The notes beneath the pieces are model-generated. The model was not told the DNA's origin. It worked only from the letters and a program-made list of their open reading frames with translations, and searched no databases. Both the position numbers and the translations under genes were made by a program. A stretch of 64,000 nt of DNA from Microthyrium microscopicum (taxonomy: Eukaryota > Ascomycota > Dothideomycetes > Microthyriales > Microthyriaceae), in the NCBI GenBank assembly GCA_010405405.1, contig MU004230.1:1261744-1325743 (forward strand). The letters run 5' to 3'. Positions within the stretch are counted from its first letter, which is position 1. Each line of letters opens with the position of its first letter. Below, in pieces: positions 10,995 to 23,400 of the stretch.

Positions 10995-11874
10995 CTAGGA
11001 GCTTCCAGCAGGACACAATCCAAAGCTTGGATTGCAACCTGTCGAGCAAGCTCTCTTCTTTCCACATACTCCACGGCGCGAACAGCAGTTGCCGAATTGG
11101 CTGCCATTACAGGTTGCGCCAGTGGATCCGCCACACTTTCCATCGGTGCTAACCTTCAACTCGCCCTTGTGGCTTGAGGCAGGCGCAGCGGGTACTGTGG
11201 CCGTCGGCGCTTTGGAAGTAGGGACTTTGGGGACGAGGGTCGTGGGTGCGGCGGGCGCGGCGGATACAGATGGGGCGGCTGATACGGCTGGAGCAGCGGG
11301 GGATGAGCCGCCTGCACATGCGTTTGCGAGAACATTTGTTGGGAAGGTATGCTGGGTGTTGCACTGTCCGCTGGAGAACAGATCGGCGGCTGTAGACTGT
11401 TAGTTTGGGAAAGATATGTGGCAAGGTGCGATACATACAATTGACTTCGAGGTTGTTGGGAGGGTTGATGACGAGTGGATGGTCGGCTTTATCACCACCG
11501 GTAAGACTCAATTCGCACTCGGAGAGTCCTGCGCCAGCATCTCCATTGTTTGGGCCAGTCCAGACATCGACCCAGTCACCCGTGCAAGCAGCGCAGGTAT
11601 CCTCGAGTCGTAGGTATTTCTTCAAATATGGAGCATACACTACTTGGCAGTTTGTGAATCGTCCCTTTTCAGCAGCCATGGTAAGAGGGTCGTCGAAAGT
11701 ACCAGTACCTCCAGCAACGTTGTTGCGTCCTCCGCAGTTCATCGCAGTGTCTGCGCTGGGTGGGTCATTATCTGGCCAGGCATAGAACGTCATTTGGAAG
11801 TTTGATGCTGCTTGGCATTGGGCATAGGCTGAAAACGCAAAAGAGGCTGCGGCGATGGCAAGAGTTCTGATCAT
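10995..11874 (-). CDS. Secreted Cys-rich protein with hevein-like C-terminal domain
   Basis: Two exons, 11874-11439 and 11389-10995, give 276 residues; the 49-nt intron has a GTATGT donor and a CTAACAG-like branch. A signal peptide (MIRTLAIAAASFAFSAYAQ) is followed by a globular Cys-rich domain (about 20-145, with TFYAWPDNDPPSADTA and LKKYLRLEDTCAAC). This may be a double-psi beta-barrel type, but I am not sure. An Ala/Pro/Ser/Thr linker follows (about 172-220), then an eight-cysteine module at 226-271 with the spacing of CBM18/hevein chitin-binding domains (CGGSTGATC, FGNCCS, CSTGC). The aromatic residues that usually stack on chitin are absent (CCSRRGVCGKKRAC). Likely extracellular or wall-associated. 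The module assignment is good; ligand binding is doubtful. Confidence 0.8.
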
Positions 11875-13678
11875 TGTGGCGAGTTTCGTGCTGGGTGTTC
11901 GTAGTAAGCGAGTGTTATGTAACTTGTTCAAGTCAAAAGTTTCAAAGCCAAAGGAGGAGTTGATATCAAATCAAGTTTGATTGAAATAGAAGTGAAAGAA
12001 TGTATCAAATGAATGTGAGTGCCTTCAAGGTCAACGAACTAGAATTTCAAAAATGGGGCAGAAGCATAGTCTTATTTACATCTTCGTAGATCGTATGTGC
12101 CAAGGTGTGCATCGATCAGGGGCCAACATACGGAGTGATGGCGTTGGCATAATTAGCTAACATTTATGTGGCTTTATCTTTTTCTCAAAACTTACGAGGG
12201 GGTTGACATGCACTGCTTGCGGAGTACACAAGTCAGCTCCACATAGTGCTGTTGCGAGACATAATATCGGATGTTTCCGTATATGTATGTTCGTATGCTT
12301 ATGTTGTACGTTTCATAAAACGATTTCACTATGCCACAGGTGAGTCTCATTATTGAACGACACTTTGCGAACAGTTCTAAGCTTCAGTCTAGAAAAGCTG
12401 TCGTGACACAACTTTCAGTAAAGGAACTTAAAAGCTCCGAGTATTCAATTAGCGCCCAAGCTCCATCTGAAGTAGGATAATTTCCTCCAACAAGTTGGTT
12501 GAATCACCCAAGCTCTTTGGCTGTCAAAAAGCTAGGACGATTTCAAGGTTAAAAAAGCAGGCCTGTAGAAGTAAGGCTGTAACCGCTGTATCAACAAATC
12601 CAACATAATGCGAATTTTTCGACTTCTGTGTCCCTTGCATACAGTTCATTGCAAAACAACCCGAATTACCATCTTCGTCGCAAATGCTTGCATCTAAATC
12701 CTCAACAAATATCACACTTGGCACACAAGACAGCCAAATCACGATTCCCTAGCCAACGCTTTGCCAATACCTGCTCATCCCCTCCTTAAAAACCACATCG
12801 TGAAAATTAGCTCAGAAAGTATGCTTGATGGCTGGAATAGTGGGGTCTGGATCTTACAAGCCAGCAACTTGGCAGACGTAGGGAGGATGATGAGGCGTAG
12901 CGTCGCTTGGGCCTGAATGTTGGGGAAATTATCCACCCCTGAGGCGAGATGCAGTGATGGACCGTTTTGGCTTTTTGCCTTCCCTGTTGGGCGAAGAATA
13001 TTCGGGGAAATTTAATGCACGTGTGGAGGCTCAGACAAACCCTTGGGTTGCGATTATTTGTGACACATTTTATGATGAACCAGTTTGCGAGGATGAAGTT
13101 TAGTAACAATAATGATCGAGGGTCAAACATGAAGTTCTTAGAAGGTGTACTGCCCTTGCATGTTACATGACAGTACAGATATATCTGGGATATGTATTTT
13201 CGGCGATTCATGGCATGATAGTCTTGACGTCTGTGGCTATAAAACTATAAAATGGTTCAGGTGGCAATCACTATTTTATACCACGTACGGAGCACTCTGT
13301 TACCTTTGTGCTACCTATTTCAAAGCCAATCAAGCTTGATTCAGAACATGTCGTAAAGCTGCTCGAAGTCGATTCGGATGACAGGAATTTAATACATGGA
13401 CACACAGCATATGAAAACTTATACCGAACACCCATGGATTATCCCCACATGTGATCGAAGATGTTTCGAAACAAGTTAATTATGGCGATGGTTCGTAGAT
13501 CTCATCGATTTCATTGATGGAAAAAAAGTCTAAAAGTAATCAAGTAGTCATTGAATCAAGCATGAAGAAACCTTGATATAAGCATATTCAAAGCCCCAAA
13601 AAAAACACAAAAAAAAATCTCGAAACACATCATCGAAAACCAACCAAAAAAAATCACACACATCAAAAAGGATATTCT
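11875..13678. other. Long intergenic stretch without a supported gene
   Basis: The 1.8 kb hold the promoter of the Cys-rich protein gene on the right side of its start and otherwise AT-leaning sequence. A 134-codon minus-strand frame (12807-13211) is rich in Arg, Ser and Cys without pattern and is taken as chance. Near 13600-13660 there are A-rich runs that belong to the 3' side of the tRNA gene. Confidence 0.4.
13665..13669 (-). terminator. Pol III terminator of the initiator tRNA gene
   Basis: On the minus strand a run of five T lies about 10 nt past the tRNA 3' end, with a longer T run somewhat further on. T runs like this end RNA polymerase III transcription. Confidence 0.7.
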
Positions 13679-13749
13679 AGCGATGAGTGGTTTCGATCCA
13701 CTGACCTCCGGGTTATGAGCCCGGCGCTCTTCCCCTGAGCTACATCGCT
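13679..13749 (-). tRNA. Initiator tRNA-Met (CAT)
   Basis: The minus strand folds into a full 71-nt cloverleaf: acceptor AGCGATG pairs with CATCGCT (7 bp), D stem GCTC/GAGC, anticodon stem CCGGG/CCCGG with loop CTCATAA (anticodon CAT at 13717-13715), and T stem AGTGG/CCACT with loop ATCGAAA. The A1:U72 pair, the three G:C pairs next to the anticodon loop, and the T loop beginning with A are features of eukaryotic initiator rather than elongator tRNA-Met. There is no intron, and CCA is not encoded, as expected. Confidence 0.93.
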
Positions 13750-14654
13750 TTAAGCCTAGTGCAAGACCTTTTGGTGATAAATTTGAACTTCAAATTAACA
13801 CAATTATCCACAAAGCAGATGTCAAAAATTGCTTGATTTGCGAATATATAATGTACCCTGGCTTCTGCCCAAATTCGCCCAGTCTACCTGCTTTAACGAT
13901 CTTGATTCTATTTTCACGTTTTGTTTCTAGCCAGCCATCTTTCTACAGTAATAAATCTATAACATAATAATTGGTACTTTCTGAAAGATCAACTATTCAT
14001 ATCGCGGTCATACTACTTGTCATCACGAACCGATGCAAGCGTTTATATGATGAGAAAATAATGAAGCAATATTTCTGCAGATATTGTTCATACATCTGCA
14101 CATTCAAAATGTTTGGAAAGAGTAACATGGATTATGCTGATAAGATGTGACTCAGAGATAGAAATTGCTGCGCTTGCCCGTTGGCTATTTCGGCAGGGTG
14201 AGGTATTATGCCTGGGACCGCGGGTAATTAATCTATTACCCGACCACGTTCTAACTTCCTACTATCAACTTCACCTCCAACGATAAAGACTTGCCGACCA
14301 AATGTCTTATTTTGTTCAGAAACCTCAAGCTGTTGTACTGGTTGTTGAGCCTGTCGGAAGTGTAAAGTACACGCATCCAAGACCAACAATGTTAGACTAG
14401 CAGATAACTTTCCAAGGTTGAAGAACATCATGAATGGTATTGGGGAGAAGTCGGTATAGCCGCAACTCTAAATAGACACTATTGACACAAATAATCATCA
14501 AAGCTCGAGGTATGTTCTCACAGGAAGAAATACCAAACAAGCAAATGATCCAAAAAACTCCTGACAATGAACCCTGAATGCACATCTGGACTACTAATAC
14601 ACTAGATCCGCTCTCCCATAGCAGGGTAACGATATCAGCACCCCTTTTGGAGCA
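13750..14654. other. Intergenic
   Basis: The 905 bp between the tRNA gene and the 3' end of the GH17 gene hold no frame with coding character. AT-leaning sequence and short A/T runs only. Confidence 0.45.
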
Positions 14655-15874
14655 TTACATTACAATGTTCTCAATGCAACCAAAATTCTGGTCGACACCA
14701 GCTGGCTTCCACATATCATTTCCGAAGCTGAAGATGACAGTCTTGTCACCGACCTTGTTGATAATATCGGCAATGGCAGCGTTCTGAGCTTCTGGGCTAG
14801 CGACTGAAGCACCGTTGGATGGACCACCCATAGGCCAGCCAGATTCCAAGTTGTAGGCAGTCTTTCCGGGGCAGAATCCGGACACCTGGTCAAGTTGGCT
14901 CTTGGCAAAGTCTCCAGCGTTAGCGGCAATGACGGATCCATCGAAAAAGGTCTCAATGTTGGCAGCAACAATGTCAACAACGGGGCATAGAACACCCTTG
15001 TTGGCACCAAGAACGCTGACGACTTCAGTGGTGGTGACTGGAATGCTTCCCTGGCCGGCGGCGGTGAGAGCAGACTTTGCGCTGCTGACGAATGCGGCGA
15101 GGGATGGGCCGTCACAGAAACCGCTGGAGATGGCCTCGTTACCGACGACAAGCATGACGACGAGATCCCAGTTTCCGGCATTACCCCAGGTCACGATCTG
15201 AGGGATTTGAGATTGAGCGGCAGCGATTCCGTCAGCCTTGATGAAGACTCCGAGAATGAGCTTTAGGCCAACAGTCCTGGCGGCAGCTCCAACAGTGTCG
15301 AGGGTATCGCAGTCAGTTCCGTAAACGCGGACGGTGGTGAATCCTTTGCCCTTGATGGTGGTAAGATCTGAGAGCACTTGGCCTGCCGAGAGGCAGGATC
15401 CGTCGGCGGTGGAGTATGGCGTATATGTGAAGCCCCACTTTTGACCATTGGCAACGATTCCGCCGGTTGAAGCTGGTGCGGATGAAGCGGCCGGGGCAGC
15501 AGCGGATGATGGAGCAGCAGCTGATGGAGCAGGCGCTGGAGCAGAATATGGTGCTTGTGCATTTACGACGGGAGCAACTGGAGTTGAAACAGCGACTGCA
15601 GTTACGCTGATAACATTGACTTCGGTGCTGGTCAATGAAACGGTAGTGGTTGGTGCAGCTTCTGCGAGTCGAATTAGCCTTCCTCATCCTATTGAGGCGC
15701 ATGCAAAGTGTCTCTACCATCTTCATAAACAGTGACCGTCACCACCTTTTTGCAGCATCCAGGCGCGAGTTCTCTTGGGATGAGATCCTTCTTTTGATGG
15801 AAATCGGCATGTCTGGCATGCAAGGAGAGGGCACCTCCGACGAGGGAGCCCAGGACGACTAGCGTAGATTTCAT
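14655..15874 (-). CDS. Secreted GH17 beta-1,3-glucanase/transglucosylase
   Basis: Two exons, 15874-15718 and 15661-14655, encode 387 residues; the 56-nt intron has donor GTAGAG and acceptor GCAG. A signal peptide (MKSTLVVLGSLVGGALS) leads to a short basic segment with CCKKVVTVTVYED, a Thr/Val stretch, and an Ala/Pro/Ser-rich linker (about 80-120). The GH17 catalytic domain fills about 125-387. The acid/base Glu lies in VGNEAIS (Glu228) and the nucleophile in NLESGWP (Glu325), both intact. It resembles the fungal Scw4/Scw10/Scw11 group, which remodels wall beta-1,3-glucan. There is no GPI-type hydrophobic tail, so it is probably free or linked to the wall in another way. Confidence 0.9.
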
Positions 15875-17701
15875 GGCGAGAGTAAACAACAGTGAACTAG
15901 CACTTGCGGGAATAGATGGTTTGGCCTAGGAAGGACGAAAGGAATGAATGTAGGACCGCTGAACGAGTGAAGCGATCTGGAAAGCACAAAGACAAAGCTG
16001 GAGTGAGATGTGAAAACGGTAGTTCGGAAGGAAGGAGTGTTGGAAAGATGGAGAGAAGGGTGAAGGATATTCGAAAGCGGAAACAAGGCGCATGCTCTGG
16101 AAGCGGACGCGCCAAAGAGTCGCCAACGATTCCCGCCAACGAGTGGTGAGCGGGCTGGGACGACTCTTGGGCGAATTGGTTGTGCCAACTGCCAATGCTT
16201 GTCCATGACTGCGGCGCCACAGCGGTCGGTTTTTAGGCACTTGGCTGTGATGGCTGGCTCAGGGGTACACGCTGATTTGACGGTTGTCGTGTGAGTGCAG
16301 ATTTGGCTCTTTATCGCGTAGCGCTCATCTTACTGTCGCTTGCTAAAGCCTAGCCTTGTAGCCGTTGATATCGGCGGCCTGAACATGCGTGTTCTTCTCG
16401 CAATCTGGTGAACCATTTCATAATCAAAGTAACAGCAATTGTAAATAATCACAGCATATGGTTGCATTCCTGATGCTGATGGGAGAGGCTGGAGCGAGGA
16501 TCAGAGCCTCTCCAGGGGCGGACGTTGCCGCATATGCACGGAACCAGGTACAAAGGGGGTTTTACCAGCTAGGCCGGATGAGGCAGGTATTCGTTATATA
16601 CTTGCGAAGATCTTGCTTACAGTATTCTTTCGATGCGTTCAATTGGAATGAAGGTCTGAGAATATTACAGAACGAGCTTTGTAAGACTGTACCTGCATAC
16701 AACACCAGGGGAGGGTGGTCAATGGTCCAACACGAACTCCCTTAATTTGACCGCACAGACTGTCCAACATCCCAAGCACCAAGCGATTCTCTTGCTCCAC
16801 AACCTCTCGTTTCATTTGCTGACACCTCAAAGTGGCAGCTCGCTGTTGGATCTCTTGGGAGAGTCGTCATCATCGCCTCGCTGACCATTGACAGTCGACC
16901 AATTTGACCCTGACTGCATTCCCCAGAACCATTTCGCGCCCACGATGCTTGGAAACTTATGCCAATCTTCCAAACAATCCAAACATTGTTTCGTTTCCGA
17001 GCCGTCATTAATAGAATGCGCAACGGAAGTTTATCCCTGTGCTGGTGATCTTCGGTCAGGTTGACCGCTGTTCAAGATCTTCATTTCCCGTTGCTCATCG
17101 TGCCATCCACCCCATCCACAAAAACACTTTTTGTTTTCTTCATTTCCCTAGGGCCAAAAATGCGTTGATCACCTCCATGGGCCCATTTTTGTTCGTTGCA
17201 AATTGAAATGATCCAATCATAACTCTGGCTCGCCGCCGGCCGATGTGCCTTGTGGCGTAGTTTCGTCGACACTGACAGCGCCGGGAGATCTCCAAGATCT
17301 TGTTTCTCAACTTCAAATTGCTCAGCGACCATTTAAAAAACCAGTCGACGACTCCTTGCTATTGGTCGTGATATTGTTACGTACATGGACAATAGAACCA
17401 CGACATTGGTTGTACAACATCCAAATCATGATCGCCATCGCATTAACAATATGCCATTAACAATTGCGCCTATTCTATGTATGCTATCTCACAGCGATTC
17501 GAGTGACAATTACCAAGAATAGGCATTTCAGTAGGTACGAGTGGAAAGGGCACAATTTTTATGCCTAACAGCCCACATTTCTGCTACTATTCACGGAAAA
17601 GTATTTCTCGATCCGCATCACATTTGCCTATAACTTGATTGAATATCAGACCTCTACGGCTTAACATACTCGAACATAATATACATCACCACGGAGCACT
17701 A
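15875..17701. other. Long intergenic stretch, promoter of the GH17 gene
   Basis: The 1.8 kb begin with the GH17 promoter (minus-strand C/T-rich up to about 16150, which creates several overlapping Ser/Pro-rich chance frames). Further right I see no supported gene, RNA or repeat. Confidence 0.4.
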
Positions 17702-19112
17702 CTACTTTCTCTCCCCATCTACAGCCCAGGTGAGAATGAACATTCCCATAACATCTGCATTGCCCATCTACACGCAATCGTTAGTTGTTGTTTCATAAGT
17801 GGTGGGTATACTACTTACTGCATTATGCTCAGCGCCGCTTCGTCTACTCTGCTATTAGCAAGTTGCGCAAAAGTCTCATCAGCATCAACTTACAGTGGGT
17901 GCTTTGCAAGATCATACACCGATTTCATGGTTAAAGTATCACCCTTCTTCACAGGAATCGCCTCTGGACAAGACGGCATCCCAGCGATGGACTCGAATCC
18001 ATTTGCCTTTGTATAAATAGGCGCAGATACACAGACCTCTTTATCGTTGATAAGCAGAATCATACGCTCTCCTCCAATATGCATGTGACCCTCTGTCACG
18101 CCAATATTAGCAATCCGCGATACCTGTCATGCGTGTACGAAGACTCACTGGCCGAAATAATCTTCCCATCCACAAGAATCGGGATCTTGCGCCCAGTTGT
18201 CTCTGCAGGCCCAGTCTGGTTCAATGCAATCGCATTTCCTCCGCCGATCCCACCACATCCACCAACACTCAGCAGCGTTGACACCGCATCAGATCCCACA
18301 TGTCCGTCTACATACTCGATATCAAATGTCACATACACTTTGCGTGTGTCCGCATTGTAGTTGACCAGATCAGCCTGTAGCGCAAACGAGTCGTTGCTGC
18401 CTACAAAGAACCCGCTTGGGTACGCGCCGTCTTCGGAGGTGAAGTAGAATGGCGTGCTGTTATCGTCTCCCTGCGAGAAGAGCTCTGCACCGAGCAAGTC
18501 CAGCAAGTTGGTTTGCGTGGTATTCGTGCTGCCGACACACTTGGCGACAGGTTTGAGTGCTTTTTTGGAAATGTCGTGGGAGAGAATGTGGTGGATGTAC
18601 ACGCCTTGTGCTGGGCCAGCGGGGCTTCCATCTTCGAAGAGTAGGCCGGGCTTGCCGGCGAGGATGGTGCAGTTGGAGCACATGCCATCGGATGTTAGTT
18701 CGATGAAAGCTTGGCCATTGGGATCAAGGGAGTTGATGAGTTTCTTGGGTTTGGGTTGCTGGTGATGTGTGAGTTACGATGCAGTTGTTGTTTACATTTA
18801 TAGTCTTACCCCTTTTCCAGTAAGTGTGTATGGACCGAATTTGGCGATATGTCTCTTTGCGCCTTGTCGGACTTGGGGTTTGAGTGGTTCAGATACTGCA
18901 AAGTGTGCTTTCGGGAGGACCTTGATGAGCGCTGCTGTTGCATCGCCACCACTGCCTTTAAGATCTAGTTGGCCAACGATTCCAGCGAAAGGACTTTGGC
19001 CTGGAAGCTTAGGAGGAGCAGGGCCTGAGTGGTCATGTTGTGGAGCTCTTCGACCTACAGTACCCGCTTGGGCAATACCAAGGGGAAGAAGTAAAAGTGA
19101 GATATGCTTCAT
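17702..19112 (-). CDS. Secreted SURNod19-type protein
   Basis: Five exons, 19112-18810, 18758-18149, 18092-17894, 17846-17819 and 17767-17702, encode 401 residues. A signal peptide (MKHISLLLLPLGIAQAG) is followed by a Pro/Lys region, then FGPYTL, SNCTILAGK, VYIHHIL, VYVTFDIEYV, GHMHIGGE and, at the end, VYDLAKHPL with ADVMGMF. These match the order of motifs in stress up-regulated Nod19 (SURNod19) family proteins, whose function is unknown. Exon 4 is only 28 nt. I set it by using the second AG acceptor, because only that choice brings exon 5 into the frame with ADVMGMF. The last two exons are less certain than the first three. Confidence 0.75.
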
Positions 19113-20418
19113 GATCAAACGAGTGTGTAGAAATATGGCTTCAAGACCTGAGTCGGACTGAACTATTTTTGTTCTCTCGATATCATGGCAAGCGTTGTAT
19201 ATATACTACGGATAGCCGCGGACTTTACGCTGAGGATTTGCTGTGATGTTGAGATGACTATAGTACAAACCTGCGAATTCCGTTGGATTTTGCGCCGGAT
19301 CGACGCCGGAACCGGGCAAAAAGAGATCATTAGATTGATTTAGGTTGAAAGCTCGAAACTTCTAATATAGTTATATTGAATTGCAGAAGTGAAGCAGTGG
19401 TTATACCTTGGCCAGGGCTGTGGGACGTTGATATTAGACTGGGGACCCTATATTACCCAAGCCACAATGACAGATCAATCGAACAAAGTACCAGCTTTGA
19501 CAGATAGGGTGTACGGTATACCAAGATACTAAAAGCTATAAGATATCCTGCTTGGGCAGGCGCATTTCTACCTAAGGGTTTGTCTCTGAACGAAGATACA
19601 AAATTTCGACTACCACATCGAAGAAAGAAAACAATGCAATAAGCGTAATCTCGTAGCCTAATCGGCACGCTTTAAGTAACCTCTATAAGACTTTGGCGTT
19701 ACAGGGATGATATAGGTCGCCTCTTGAGAATCGGTCTGACCATTGACCCGGAATATTTCACCACTCTGTTTCTACTTGAACAACTACTTTCTTTTCTAAT
19801 TCTAGGGGAAATATCAGAGAGATGAAAGGAATGACTTTCATTGAACGACAGGTACATATTGATCGAGTTTCAATAATCATCAACCACCAGATTTGAAAGT
19901 GATACTCTGATTTCGGTATTGGCTTTCATTTCGGCGCCGAGAAAGAATATCAAACCTTTGTCGACTAAAACTTCTGCTCGATTGTCTTTGTTAAGATAGC
20001 ATATTGATCCAGTGAACAGATTCAATCAGGGAGTGAAGAGTCCAGGGAGGCAGATATCGCCGGCAATTACTTACCGGTCCACTCGTATCTCGGGTAGATT
20101 GGAATTTCTGTAATTCCAGCAATCAGAAGAATAATCTTCATATGTTCTCGAGGCATAAGGAATAGAGTAACTTGTTTTTAAAGTGTGGTGAAGATATACA
20201 ATGCTCTCAAGACAACATAAATTGTCAGTCACTGCACGTTCGATCCAGATGTCTACCACCACGCCAATAAATTCGCGAACAAGAGGCATAAAGGATGCAA
20301 ACATAGAGCATACAACAAACTACATAACCAAAAGAATACACCCAATCCTCGCGAACCAACGTCCCGCCTGAAGTACATCATCCCTTTCAAAACCACGTCA
20401 ACCTCTTCAGCAACTATC
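19113..20418. other. Intergenic
   Basis: The 1.3 kb lie between the SURNod19 gene start and the cft1 stop. Only short frames without domain or composition support are present. No RNA gene or repeat is visible. Confidence 0.45.
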
Positions 20419-23400
20419 CTACAAATACCCCAAACCACCGGCAACCCGCTCCAGGTCTCCTCTCACCACCATCTCTTCTGTTCCCAATTTTGAAAGCGCC
20501 TCAGCGCGTCGCTGCTTCGGCAGCTCGGTCCAGCGTCTCAACATCGTGCCATCCAACACACCCTTAATGCCCATCCGCTCGCTCTCCACCGCTCGATAGC
20601 CACGAGGATTAAGGCCGCAGTGGTGCTCGAGTTGGGCATTGAGGAATGTCTGTAGGCCGTTGAGGCGTAGGTAGATTAGTTCGTCAACAGGGGTGATGAG
20701 TGCTAGCACGCCTGTTTGCGTCACGACGAGGACTTGTTGTGGAAGTACAGGGGGTGGTGCTGTGATATTGGTGGTCCCGTTTGTGCCGTTGGTGGTGCCG
20801 TTGGTGCCATTGGTTTCTGGGACGGGCGTATTGTCGCCGGTGCCATTGGACATTTGATCTTCATCCTCTGATTCTTCATCAAAATTGATAGGCGCCGGGG
20901 AAGAGGAAGCTGGTGCGTTTGGTAGGCTAGTGCTGGGCAGAAGATGCATGCCGACGGGGAAGTGGCCAGTATGAAAGGTGCATTTCTGGATGAGAAGACG
21001 ACCAGATGCTGATTTAGCGCCTATATGCTGTTAGTGACGTACAAGGGAAATGCAAATCGGAGCTTAAACATACTTTCGGGGTCGTATTGGAAGACGTGGA
21101 TGTTTTTGTCGGCGTCAGCAGCAAGGATGTTGAGCTGATTGTCTTGTGGCAGGAATTCGGAGGATATGACTTCCATTCGTGAGCCTGATCTACCAAAGAG
21201 AATCATCTTGTAGGGCTCTTCCTAGAGGGAAGTCAGTTAAATGTATATGGGCTCTCCAGGCCACTTACTGTATATCCAGAGAACCAGAGTCCCTTCGCTA
21301 TATCACCTAGTAGGAATAATCCCGTGCCTTTGAGCACTTTGGATGTCGTGACATAGCACTGAATGTCCATGAAAGCCACCGGCAACAACTTTTGCTCCTC
21401 GATCAGCCCACGAACAAGACACTTTTGTCCCTGGGCGACCAAGAGGAAGCCTTGGGGTCCAATTTGAGCAATAGAAGTTGCTGCTCCTTTGACGTCTTCT
21501 TTTGCCCAAGACTGCAGTTTGAATCCGGTCTCAGGTCTGTTGGGCTCGGGAACAACCTTAACAACGTCCAGGATGTGTATTCGTCCTGCAGCAGCTTGGT
21601 CCTCACCCGTTGCTACAAGACTGCCCACTGCGACGAAACTTCTTCGTTCATGCGTCTTTTCAGAGGTCTCAAGATTAGCCACGGTCATTGTGAGGGCTAT
21701 CTCATTAGGATCCAATGCATATCTACAGGTGAGTTAGCAATATGTTCCGGATGAAGGAGGCAGCAAAACTCACGAATCTATGATTGCCCACTGTCCTGGA
21801 TGCACAAGCTTGACTGATCCTCGATCAGTGACAGGTAGAAACTCGGTGTCTGATACGATTTAGCAGGTATAAAAAGTTTGGCTTGAAGTTTCAAACCTTC
21901 GTTCAACCACTCTTTGTGGTTATCATCCTCAGGCAACTTGAACTCGGCCTTTTCCGTCGTAGTAAGCGCATAGAGATCGTGCTTCTCAAGATAAGCTACG
22001 TGCGTAATCTCTTGGTTAACCCTTATGCGTTTGGTAGGCCAGCCAGTATCTCCGTATCTGCTTCCTGGCTGCAAACGACATATTCGTAAAGTCCCCTAAA
22101 GGTCTTATTAGCAATGTAATTGGTGAATAACAAGCTACTTACCATATCATCGATGGATACAAACCCACGATCGCACTCTTCCGTGTGAAATGACTCCATA
22201 CTATTGATAGCATGTCCACGAATTTTAATCACTCTCGCAAGACTTGATGCTTCCTTCAAGATGAAGCTACGAGCTGATCCAATTTGGAATACAGTACTAT
22301 AGCCATCAATATTCTGAAGTCGCCGAAGCACTGAGCCTTTTTGTGCTGTTTTTGCCTCTTGTCCATATATATCTGCAACTCTTGAAAGATTTGGTTGAGA
22401 GATCTTCTTCCAACGAATGTTGTGAAAGAACGGGCTATTCTTGGGCGGAATCGGATAGTAGTATGGCTGGTAGATGACTAGATCGTCCTCTGATGTTCGG
22501 AGCTACAAACGTTAGGTTCTGAGAAGCTTCGCTGATCGAAAACACGTACAATTATATGGGGTGATTTTGTTGTTACATCCCCAATGTCCGCAACTAACAC
22601 TTCGACAAGAGTCTCCTTTGCTGCGAATCGTCGCTTGACAAAGTCATCTCCAATCTGACCAGGAAGATATTGAAAAGCAGGGGTCGTGTATATGGGCTTG
22701 TTTAGATTTGGTAGTTCAAAGACCTGAAAAGAAATTAGAATGATTGCACGTTCTAAAGTTGAGTTCCATTACCTCTAGTGAACCCTCGGAAGACATTAAG
22801 AAAGCGTATACTTTGGAGTCTACACTGGAAGGACGATATAGACAACCAGACATCCAAGCACGTTCTTGCAGTTGCTTTCCTCGGTCCATTTCTTCTATAT
22901 CACCTGAACTAGTCGCTTCGAAGATGGTGATACTCGAGTCACCTCGAAGGAGAAGCATATAAGGATCGCAAAAACTGACAGCAATGACTGTGAGATCAGC
23001 ATCTGTCTCCTCATCAACCACGGGAATGATCTGCTCAAGGCCAAAATCTGCACCAAAGACTGTTAGCGGGATGTTCCATCACTAAAGCAGAAAATAGGAG
23101 CAAGGGTAATGTGATTGATGTTGTTAAAAAGAATTTGTATTCGCTTATAGCACATCAAAGTGTTTCTAGAATTGCATGTTTGGCTTTTGTTCGCTCCATT
23201 GCCTTTTGCAGTATAACATTTACGCAAGCTCAACCCATCCCAACTGCCAGGTGCCACATGAGTGGACTCTAATGGGAGAAGCGAAGATACTCTTTTACGT
23301 GGGAGAAAGGATCGGAGAGGGAAAAGGAGCTGAAAAGCACGCCACTTACCTGAATTGTAACATCGCACCTCACTCGTCTTGACCTGCACAATGCGGGTTC

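Noticed and set aside
12807-13211. 134-codon minus-strand open frame
   Set aside because: Composition is erratic (Arg, Ser, Cys and His without pattern), there is no domain, and it lies in a spacer with no splice or start support.
15871-16240. Several overlapping Ser/Pro-rich frames upstream of the GH17 gene
   Set aside because: They arise from the pyrimidine-rich promoter of that gene and mirror each other in all frames.
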